Shown here one piece after another: positions 43,401 to 55,400 of a stretch of 64,000 nt of DNA; position 1 is the first letter of the stretch; every line of letters begins with the position of its first letter. A program made the translations under genes and the position numbers. Location of the stretch: positions 1 through 64,000 of IMG/VR virus record IMGVR_UViG_3300021079_000001. One strand, written 5' to 3'. A model generated the notes under the pieces. The model saw only the letters and a list, made by a program, of their open reading frames with translations. It was not told the origin of the DNA and searched no databases. The stretch is from a virus.

Positions 43401-46400
43401 GGTATATGAGAAATTATAAGAAAGGTGTGACTTTTCAATTTCAACATAATAACGACCTTGCTCGAAAAGAGGGATTTATTAAATACAACCCAGAAACCAA
43501 AGGGTTGGAGTTTGAGTATATAGGACCGGATGGAAAACCATTACGGAGACCTATAGATGCTAAAGATTTTAAACCAACACTAGATAAGGATGGTAATGTT
43601 CTGCATGAAGCCAGGATAAAATCTACAGGATTCAGTGTTCAGGAAATCCTCAGTAAGGAAGAGTATGAGAAAATGAAAAAGGATCAGGAAAGAAATGATC
43701 CTAATGGTCAGAAACGTGCACAGGCATTACTTACAATAGTCGGTGATCAATGGAGAGAAGCTGATAACAAATTAAGAGAAATCAATGAGAATATAGCAGA
43801 GCATGAAGAGTACTTAAAGTTAGAGAAAGAATATCTGGATAAATGGCAAGAAAGCATTAAGGGTGAGAAAACTTCCTCAAAGAAAATACAGACTGTACTA
43901 GGAAAGATTAGAGTAGCTAATGAAGAATACGATAAACTACAGGAGCATCTGGAGTCTATGTATGAACAGCGTGATGATCTTAAAGGCCAGTTAGAGTACT
44001 TGCAAGGAACATTGCGTGATATAGAAGATCTCGGTCTTGGTAAAGAAGTAATGGATAAGATACAAGAGTCTCAGGATAGTATGAAAGAGATGATTGGCCA
44101 TAATGAACTTGCCACAACTGCTTTAGAAACTGCTGTAGGAAAACTAAAGGATTTTATAAGTAAGTTATATAGTACAATTGCTAATAAAATAAAGAGGTTT
44201 ACTCGTGAATATATTAATGCTCCTGATAATGCCACTAGAGAACTGAGGGCTATTATGGTAGCATCTAAAGAAGCTATTGAAGAACAATCATATGAGCAAG
44301 GTGGCAGAAGAGAAGAAGACAAAGCTCTTCAGATGATTGACTGGTTTGAAAAATATCCAGATTATTTTAAAGACCGGGAAGAAATAGAAGGTGAAAGTTC
44401 TAAAGTAGATCTAACTGAACAGGAAATAAAAGACCTGCAGGATAAAATAGCTGAAGTACAAGCAGAGACTAAAAACTTCAGATCTCAGTTGAAAGCAAGT
44501 GAGAAACTGTTAAGTACTCTTAAAGAAAAGTGGGATGCTTGGATGAAAGAAGATGAAGTCAACAAGTTATTCAAAAGAGCATCAACCAGTGGTAATGTAG
44601 CTAATTCTATAGATTCTTTTCAATCCAGAATGAATGCTGGTATACAAGGTTCTGTAGAAGGTACCACCCAGGAACTACAAGAACAAAAGCATCCAGAGGT
44701 TACTGTATTCCAGACTAAACCCTCTGTAGAAAATTATGCATCTACAGTAGTTATACATGAAGATAGTGCGTTTCCAGATAGCCCTTTATTTACTGGTTAT
44801 GTAGGAAATGAGAATGTGTATCACACACTTACTGTAGATGGAGAACAGATACCCTGGTGGAAAAGAGAAGCGTCTTTATTCAATAAAGTATCCCAAGGTC
44901 ATCAACCTGAAGGTACTACAGGCACTGTAAAGGCTGTTCCTATACATGTAGGAAACCAAGAAGCTAGTGGGTATACAGGCTTTTTACCTGACTCTTATGA
45001 GTATGCTGGAGAAACTATACAGAACTCAGATGCAAAGAGAGGTACATTAGCAGTACTGTATGTGTATGAAGATGCAAATGATAGTAATGTATATTGGACG
45101 GTAGACAAAGAAGGTAATAAATTACGTAAAGTAGATGAAGTACCTACAGATGAAACAGAAAAACAAGAGTATTATAATAACCTAACATACGGTATATTAA
45201 GAAGTGGTGAACTGGAAGGTATCACTGAGTCTGCTAAAGGAAGAGATGCCGGTAAGAAGTTTAATGATGTACCATCTGATCCTGCAGAAAAGGCTCGTCT
45301 TCAGTTAATAATAGATGACTTCCGTGAAGGGCTTATGAAGAGGGATAATATATGGCCAGTTCTTGATGGCAATTTATCCCAGGGAATATTGAAGATAAGT
45401 AAAGACCAGAACGGTAAGACTGTTATCAGAAATCATTCAGTAGCAGATGCTGGTGTAATAACTACTGAACAACTTAGCATTCCTGGTACACTAGAAGTAG
45501 CTGTCAACCCAGATGCTGTTAGCCCTAAGATGGGTATACTATCTACAGGTAGCAGAGGGTTCTTAGGTCGTACATACATTAATACAGCTACAGGTAGTTA
45601 CATGGTTAATACCCGTAGAATACAGCCACATGAAGCACCTAATCTATTCAAGTTAATACAGAAGGTTGCTAAAGGGATGTATGATGCTTTTAACAAGGCT
45701 GCAGGTGATACAGGAAAAGAAAAAACAGCATTAACCACATATACAAATTCTGCAGAGGCAAAAGAGATACAACAATTCTTAGGTGATATGTTGTACTATA
45801 AAGCTCCTGCCAAAGGTACTTCCGGAGAACGTGGTATGATATACTTTGGCCAACATGCTGAAGTAAATGAGAGTGGTAACCAGGTACTTGTAAGAGGATT
45901 ATATATACATGGAGTAGACGATAAGGTCAATTTCTATCCAATTGCTGATTTACTAACTAATGAAGATGCTCGTATAAGAATAGAAGCTCTTATAGGTGGT
46001 ATAGAAGATGGTCAGCCTGGGTTATTCCACAATGTTAATAATGTAACATTAAAGAACCCTCTGGAAGCATGGAACCATTTAACAGTTAATGAAGATGGCA
46101 CCTTGTCCAGAGAGAAGTGGTCTAACTATCAACATTATCTACTATCTGGAGAACGTCCAGATGGTACTAAAAGAAAGACAGGTATAGGTGGTGATATACC
46201 TGTATCTACAAATGCTATTAAACCACAGGGTATAGAGAGCCCTATAGTAGGTAGAATGTTTAAAGTTAGACATACTGATCCTGCACATGAGTATAAAGCA
46301 CCAGAAAAGAAAGCACCTGAAAAAGCACCAGTCTCAGCACCACCATTACCATCTTTATCTGGAGATGTAAAAGAGGAACCTATTAAGATACAAGTAGCAG

Positions 46401-49400
46401 GTAAAGATAAATATGTACGTATAGGAGGAGACCCACAGGAACTCATAATGGCAGATGTTGTCAAGGATGGTGAGGTTATACCTGGTTCTAAAGTAGATGT
46501 TAAGGTATACAGAGGTGCTGATAATAAAATAGTTGTAGAACCTATTGCTATAAATGGTGAACGTGTACCAGAAGATCTTATAGCAATAAAAGCTACAACT
46601 AATGTATGGCAAGACCGACTTAATGCTAATGATAAGGCACCTATTGCTAAACAACCTACTACATCTGCAGTTATTAAGATTGATATAGCTGGAGAACTTA
46701 CTGATGTAAAAGTACAAGATGCTGTACAGTTCTTTCCAACGAAAGATACTGTAAGAGATGGAGAGACTATAAAAGGTGTTTCAGTAGGAGTTAAAGTATC
46801 AAGAGGTGTTGATGGTAAGATAATAGTAGATCCTGTATCTATTGATGGTGAATCCGTTCCAGAAGATTTAGCAGCAATTAGAGCTACTACAAATGTATGG
46901 CAAAGCAGATTACAAGATAAAGATGCAACTGCTGTAACACCGACACCTGTCACTAGTACACCTGTATCAGATATAGATGCTAAAAAAGCTGAGATAGAAA
47001 AAAGAAAACAAGAAGAATTAGCTATAGTTCCTACAAATAATAATAAAGATGTTTCTACATTTGTTTCTGGATTTAGAAATACTTTTGATAAATTAATGGA
47101 TAAATTAAATATAGATAAAAGTGATAAAACAAGTAGAGCTAAGATTAATGAAGTTTTTAGAAGATATGGTTATGGAACTACAGATGAAATAGATGAGAAT
47201 AAAGCAAATCAACTATATAAAGATTATGCTAAAAAAATACATCCTGATAAATTTCAAGATGAAAATATTAAAAATATTGCAACTGAGTTTATATCACAAT
47301 TAAATGAAGCTAAAAAAGAAGGTAATGTAACAGCTTTAAATAATATTTATAGATTATTTATAGAAGAAAAATATAATGCAGAACTAGCAGCATTAGATAA
47401 AGAAGAAGCAGGTACTACGGAAGAAGCTAAGAGAGGTGATATAGAAAAGTATAAAAAGCTAAAGGTAGAACTTACAGGACAAGGTAAAACTTTTGAGATA
47501 GAAGTTATAGGGGATAAAAGACCATTTTTACTCACTGTAGATATAGGAACTGGAAGGTTTACTCTTTGGGGAGATAAACAACCTGACGGAACATATAGAA
47601 CTACACAAGATCTCCCCTCTGCTGAGGATGTACAAAAACTTGTAGATAAGTATATACCAAAGGAGTTATCAGATGCCCTGACAAAATGGAGTCAGGAGAG
47701 AAACTCTGGTTCTTTAGAAACAAGACTTGATAGAGCAGATGTAGCAGAACAAGAAGTACTGAAACTTACAAAAAAACCTATAACTACAAATAGCTATGTA
47801 CCACCATCTGCACCATTTCCTGATGCTAATCTGAGGACTATACAACCAGGTGAAGTAGCTGTACAAGATGCTGCTAAGAAAGAACAACTTGGGCAATTCC
47901 TAAAAAGAGCATTACCACAACTTACTCTTCAGGAAAGTGATGATATTATCAGATTAGCAGGTAGACCTGAAGCATGGGGAATGACTAAAGGTAACCTCAT
48001 TACACTTTATAAAAGTGCTCCTGAAGTAGCAGGATATCATGAATCATTCCATCCGGTTATAGATCTTCTTGCTACAAACAGAGAGAAGAAGGATATGTAT
48101 AATGAGTTTAGAAATAGGAAGGGTGGTTTCTATGATTTGGAAAGTAGTAAGATGATCAGATATAAAGATGCTACTGATTTCCAGATTAATGACCAACTAT
48201 CTGAAGAGTTTGGAAAATTCAAAGTCACTGGGCAGTTGATGGATGTAGCACCTATGAAGAAGAATTTCTTCCAGAGGCTGTGGAATGCATTGAAAGCATT
48301 ATTCCATACACCTACTACTATACATGATATATTCCAGGCAGTAGAAAAAGGAGAGTTTGCTACAAGAGAACTTAGAGAATATAAAGGGACAGAAAACTTA
48401 TCAGCTATCAGGAGTCTGCAGGAGAAGGGTATATCAATGCAGACTATTAATACTACAGTAAGAGGTGTAGTGGGAATGGTAGGTGCCAGACTTAGGACAG
48501 AACCGGGTATATGGCAAAAGCTAAGGAAGGGTGAAATGACTGAAGATGATCTACTTAATCCTATAAAGGAAGAGCTTATCCGTACCAATTGGCATGATGT
48601 AGTTACTAACTGGGAAGATTTCCGTAAAGAGATCATAACTGTACTACATGCTAATGGTCTAAAATCAACTAAGGGTAAATTAGTAAAGGATGGTATCAAA
48701 AGCTCTGAAGATATTAAAGAGACGAGAGGGGAAGATGCTAACAACAAAGATTATGCTGTAGATAAATTAATGCTGGATTCTAAAGTTAATGCTGCAGCCG
48801 AAATAAGAGCGTTATACAATTTTAATATACACGCACAGTTTCCTCAAGATAGAAGGCATTCAAAGAGTAATAAACCATTACAGGAATATAATCCTGATAT
48901 GGAGTTACCACCAGCTATAAGAGAAACTAATGGTATGCCAAAAATGGTAGGAGATAATAAAGACTGGTATCTCACCATGTCAGCATTAGCTAATACTACA
49001 GGTCTGGAGAATATTAAAAAGAAGTTCAGAGAATTAGCTGCACAGAACCCTAATTTGGTACGTATATACAAAGCTGTATTCGGAGAAGAAGGGGCTCAGA
49101 TGACCATTGATCAGATCAAGTTGCAGAACTTATTTATAAAGACATTCAACAAGCAGAATATCAATGATATGATGACTGTTATTGAAGAGAATGGGAATGT
49201 CTTTGGTAATAATATTAATAAAAATGCTGCTGCTAGACAGAAAATAGGAGAGTTCTTATCTAATATCAGGGGAATGTACAATCCTGCCAAACCAAGTGAA
49301 AGTATTGTAGCAATAGATCGGTATGGTAATTACACTTTCAAAAAAGGCAGTGAACCTAAGTTATCTATAACTACTAATGCAGCACAAAATGAACGTAATG

Positions 49401-52400
49401 CTCTGCAGTTTCTAAAGAATATAGGATTTGAATTTCCTGAAAGTATATTCAAACGGTTAAAGAACCAGTCAGATAAAGAGAAAGTAGTAGGAGTTGCCAG
49501 TAAGATAGCAGGATTACTTCCTAAAATCTCCACTAAAGGCGGTGTATTCACTATGGAGTCTATGGATATACAAGGTCCTATTAATGAACTAGCCCGATTA
49601 TATGTAAAAGCTGCAGGTGATGATAAGTCTACTAACTACAGTAACATTAACAGTGAGTCTCAAAGTGCTTATACGGATTACAATAAAATAGCTGAAGTAG
49701 CTATTACTATTAACCAAGTTGGACATTGGGATCAATTACCTGATCACTACAAGACTGACCCATGGTGTCAAGAGTCTCAGTTAATGTCTAAAGGTGGTTT
49801 ATTGTTTCATGAAGATGGTAAGAAAAGAGATAATATGGATATTGTCCCTACTATTACCAGTGGCTTAAAAGTGGGTAACCGGGTAGTGACCAATGACCGG
49901 ATGAATATGGGTACACGTTTAGTACAAGGTATCAATATGAATGCTGAAGGTGTATTCTACAATATACTAAATGCAGATGCTAAAACTGAGTGGGGTCTAA
50001 ATATAGGTAATGGTAAGATGTATATATCTCCATCTACATATAGGATAAAGGCCGATAGAAATAAAAAAGTTAGCAAAATATTCAATGGTTACTTAAAAGC
50101 AGAGATAGAGACTATTAAAGATTTTGATAACCGTAGTCAATTCTCACAACTGAATAAGAAAGTAGGAGATACTGTTATAGGTAAACAGTTACGGTTCTTT
50201 AAGGATATGCTCCCTGAAGATATGGTCAAGAAGATAGAAGACTATGCTAACAGTGATAGTCCTATATCTACTTCCCAATTTGTAGAGTCTTTACCTGGTC
50301 TACAGGATGCTATAGAAGCACATATAGAAAAGCTGGTAAAATCCCAAAAAGAAGAACTGATAAAAGAAGGTGTTATAACTAACCACGAAAGTGGTATGTA
50401 TAACTTCTATGGGCTATCTTCAGATCATGTAGATAAAGAACTGCAGCTAGGTAAGAAACAAACAGAGGATGGTGTTACTGAAAGATTGTATAGTTCTGAA
50501 AACATTGATGATATCATTAGATTCAGAACACTTAACTACATGATTCATAATACTGAATTATTTAAAATGGTAGGAGGAGATCCTGGTATATGGACAGATA
50601 TAGCTAAAAGGTTTAAGTTATTCCAATCTGTTAAAGAGTTTACAGCTAATGGTACTAATACCGGCAGTTTAAGAGGAGTACAGGCAGACCATTACAACAA
50701 GGTGGGTGAACATCAGTTATTACCCGGACAAGCTGGATACACAGACTTTTCTGATACTTTGTATATACTTACTTATGCTGATGAGAAGAACATGCAGTCC
50801 TACAACCATGAACAACTTAATAAAGTTGCCGGTAGTGAGGAATACTCTAGCATGATTATCAACGATGGTCAATCTTATTTATCTCCTACAGCATATAGAC
50901 AACAGGGTATACGTAATGGTACATGGGATAATATTCCAGGGCAAGAAGATGCCTATCAGTATGATATGGCCAAATTCAGGCAAGATGCTGATAAAAGGTA
51001 TAAAGCAGGAGAAAGTAAGTTTGAAGGATTTCAATATACAGATGATGCTGCAGGTAAGTCATTGAGAACTGCAGATGAAAAATTAGTACAGAAAGGTGAC
51101 CCCGATATATATGGTTCTACATATATCAAGAAACCTATGGCTATAGGCAACTACGCATTAACTGATAGATTAACACCATACGCCATTAAGACCTCTTCAT
51201 TGGGACTTACCTGGGGTCTTGTAGAAGGTAAAATGCTAGAAGATAAATTCCTTTATATGTTAAAGGAAAATATAGGACATATGGGTTCTATTTCACAGTT
51301 GAAAATAGGTGGTCTTGTAGATCCACCTAGCCTATATAACAAGGAAGGTAAGTTTGGATTAACAGAGATGGATGCAAAGGCCCACAGGATGCCAATATCA
51401 TGGAGTGACTGGGGTATTATATCTGAAACAGCTGGTGAACACCATGAAGTAAGTATGGTAAGTCAAGCTAATAAACTGATTACACAGACATTATTCAGCA
51501 ATTCTACACCAGTCACTTTTAAAGGTACACCTGAAGATTGGTCAAGATTACCTGAAAATAAAAAACTAGAGAATGAACAATATCGTCAATATAAAGAGAT
51601 TAATAGTTCATTAAGTGCTTTATCTAAGAAAGGTGAAGAGGAGATAATGCATATAGCCGGACTAGTACAAGTAGCTGGAGGTTATAAGGTAGAACAACTG
51701 GGTAATATTGTTACATATATATCAGGTGAAGTAGCCAGAAGAGAACAAGCTGCTAATATTAAAGACGGGTTAGATGTAGAATATGATGAGAATACCGAGA
51801 CTGAAAAACTATTGAATCCTATAGAGTCATTGCCCAACTTCTCTCAGGTAAAGAATATTATCAATTCTCTAATAGATAAAAAGATAACCAGAAGAAAAGT
51901 TAATGGTGGCCAGAAAATAATAGTATCTGTAGTAGGATTTGAAAATAACGAAGATGGTATACGTAGAGATAAAGATACAGGTAAACTTATAGCAGACAGA
52001 TTAACATTCCATGAGTTAGTAGAAAATGGTAAAAAGGTTACCAGGATGCAGGTATTTATGCCAAACTTTATGAAGGCTAAGTTAGAAAAGAACTGGGCTG
52101 AAAAAGGTATAACACCACCATCTAAGAAGGCATTATTTAAATATCTGAGTTCTAAAGAAGGTAATGAATTATTAGTAGGTCTCGGTTTTCGTATACCTGT
52201 AGAAGGATTGAACTTCATGTCATCTTTTGAAATAGTTCCATTCCGAGAAGAAAATATTATTAAAGGTATAGAAGGTGAAATGTTTATGCCTTCTTCATAC
52301 GGAGATGCTATAGTAGTACCTGCAGAAATGTCTACTAAGGATAGCTCTGACTTTGACGTGGATAAGATATCTACATATCTACCTAATTTTTATACAGATG

Positions 52401-55400
52401 AAAAAGGATTGCCACGAATGTTCAAGTTTATTGATTATGATATTGCAGGTGATCATGATAAAGAACTTACAGCAATATGGGAACAGAAAAAACAGCTGTT
52501 GCCTGATAATATAGAAGATGCTGATGACTTATTTGAACAAGTATCAGAAGGTGTATCCGGTAAGACTATCCGTGAGTTATCAAGAATGGAAAAAGAGTTA
52601 GCTAAAAAGATAAAAGCTCTTGACCAATCATTAGAAGATTTCTTAAAGGAAAATAGAGGTAAATCTCCATATGATGTTAATAGCAAAGAAGCTATAGAAA
52701 ACAAGTTACAAATGGATATGGATGGTGTTCTTAGGCATCCTGATAACTTTGATCAGCTGGTGCATGTGAACAGTGCAGAACAAATGAAGAAGGCTACTAA
52801 AGATATCCAGAAGCTGAAAGAGAGTCAATTGCCTGATGACAAAAAGACACAATCCAGGGATAAGGATGATATCAATTATTCTGAAGTACTAGATCCTGTA
52901 TATGTATCACAACAACGTCAGGATATGTTGGATAGTAAGTATAGGATAGGTATAGGTGCACAGAATAATACTGGTCACTCTTTAGCTCAAAGTGCCAAGT
53001 ATCCTATAGTAGTAAGAGGTACTAAGTTAACAGAAAAAGATGCCGAATTAATACCAGTAGGTGCAGATGGTAAATTAGACTGGCAAATACATCTTCCCCA
53101 TAATGATGCTACTAAATTATGGTATGATAGAAACAGTAATACATGGAAAGATGCTGTAGCTACCTTATCTGGTAATAAAGTTAACAATCAATATATAGCA
53201 GAGTTACTTGCACAGTATATAGATGGTGCTGTTGATGGTCCTAAAGATCCATGGTTAATGAAAGTCTTCCCTTCACAAGATGCATTATCTACAGCAGTAT
53301 TTCTTACTCGTACAGGTGTACCTATTAATGATGTAGTATTGCTGATACACCAACCTGCAGTTCTTAAACTAATAGAAGAGCGTAATAAATACCAGACTCG
53401 TAGAAACCTTGATCCTAATGCCAGAGTACCTAGAAAAGAGGTAGTGAATAATGTAAGGAGTTTATATCCAGGTAATTGGATGCCTGTATCTGGTAACTTA
53501 GATAGGAATATCATGAAAGAGCAAGTGGCTCTGAGTGGTGCTAATAAAAAAGTTGATAATGCTTTCCAACAACAAGTGTTGACAGAATACTTAAAGTATG
53601 AGATGTATGCCAACCATGCTTTTAGAACACAAATAGGAACACCATATGATCTTATAAGTTCTCCAGATGCAGCTACTATGTATGCACAAAATAGAGCGTA
53701 TGAAAACTCTTTACAAAACAATGTAATATCCTCACCTATTAATATAGTAGAAGATAGTTTTCTAGCTGCTAGAAAGAAAAGTCTTAATGAAGCAGTAAAA
53801 ATGATAGGTGCTGTTATGGAAAGTTCTTCAGAAGCATTTATAAAACAAATTGAACCAATATGGAAAGCTCTTACTCATCCTGATGTAATAATGAAAAATG
53901 ATGACAGGATTGCATCTATGAATAAAGCCATTGTAAAATTCGTAGATTTTTTATCAAGTAGGTACCACATGCCTACAGGTATACCGATTGCTGATGGTAT
54001 AAAACAACTCATGATGAGTAATGCTATACCCAAGTTATTGAAAGAGGCACAGCTAAAACATCCTGATAATAAAGCTATACAAGCACTTAGTGTAGATATA
54101 CCTATATTCTCCAGGGACATGAAGAATGTGGTTATGTTCAAAAAACCAAAAGGTGCTGATGCTGATATGCTTACACAATACTTCAGAGAGTTTAGAGATT
54201 TTGGTCCTGAAGAGAAAAAGTTGTACGATAACCTTGTAATACTGGATAGACTACAATATGGTGCTACTGATAGGTTGAAAGCGTATGGCAAGTTCATACC
54301 TGCTGAAGATGCAGTTATTGCTCCTAAAGCTGGAATGAAAATGCTCAATGACATACCTTCAGCTGTACAGACATTTATAGAGACTAACCAATTCTATAAG
54401 AACGGTTGGAATGATGAAGAACTTGTACCATCTGTTAAGAAGTTTAATAGAAGTAAGAATATAGAAGGGTTAAAAAACAGAGTAGTTACACTAAAGAAAG
54501 GGAGTTGGGGTTCTACATCAGCGGCAGTTAAGATATGGGAATATATCAATCCGGATACAGGTAGGAAATACACAGATAGAGAAGTTGAAGAACTAGCACT
54601 AAAAGGGTTTAAACCTAAAACTGTACCTGAATTATACCGTAGAATAGAAAATAGTGAAGGAGAGCCTGTGATAATTAAAGATGCTAAAGGTGTAGAGTAC
54701 TACTCCTATAAACAGATTAATGCACTAGGAGATGGGCCTAACTTACAGGAATATTATGAAGATAATAGACCATCTGTACGTGATATGCATTTTAAAATAG
54801 AAGAAGAGGATAATAATAAAGTAAGATCAGCATTAGAAAAAGATGGATGGCAGATGGAAGAACCTGTAAAGAAAGAAGTGTTAGATGCTATGAAATCTCA
54901 ACAACCTGTAGTACCTTCACAGCGTATAACTAGTAGTAGAGTGAAACCTAACGAAAAGGGTGAGTATAATATATATGCAGGTACTGGAGAGAATGTAACA
55001 CTCTCTAATATGACTAATAGACCATTCACTATAGGAGGGTCTGAGTACAAGTCGGTTGAACAGTACTTCCAACTACAAAAGTATCAGATAGCTGGAGTAA
55101 TAGAACCTATAAGTGAGCAATACTCAGCACAAGTATACAAGAAGATAGGAGAGATGGCAGATGCTATAGATAAACCGAATATATCAGGATATGAAGCTAA
55201 GAAGCTAGGAGGCATTAGAATACCCAACAGTAAGTTCGATGAAGTATTCTGGGATAAGGAGGGTAAACAAGCTATGAAGACAGCTATGAAAGAGTCATTC
55301 AAGCAGAATCCAGAGTCACTCAGAGATCTACTGGCTACCGGGGATGCTAAGTTGACTCATACACAGGATAAAGGGAAATGGGGTGCTGAATTCCCTAGAC

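Noticed and set aside
46135-46953. 272-residue reverse-strand frame
   Set aside because: It lies fully inside the giant protein gene, over the 80-residue repeat. Its Ser/Thr/Ile/Pro-rich low-complexity translation is what the antisense of this gene gives. No start context or neighbours on that strand.
48130-48747. 205-residue reverse-strand frame
   Set aside because: An antisense shadow of the zincin and following region of the polyprotein. Ser/Leu-rich without any domain pattern. All true genes here are on the + strand.
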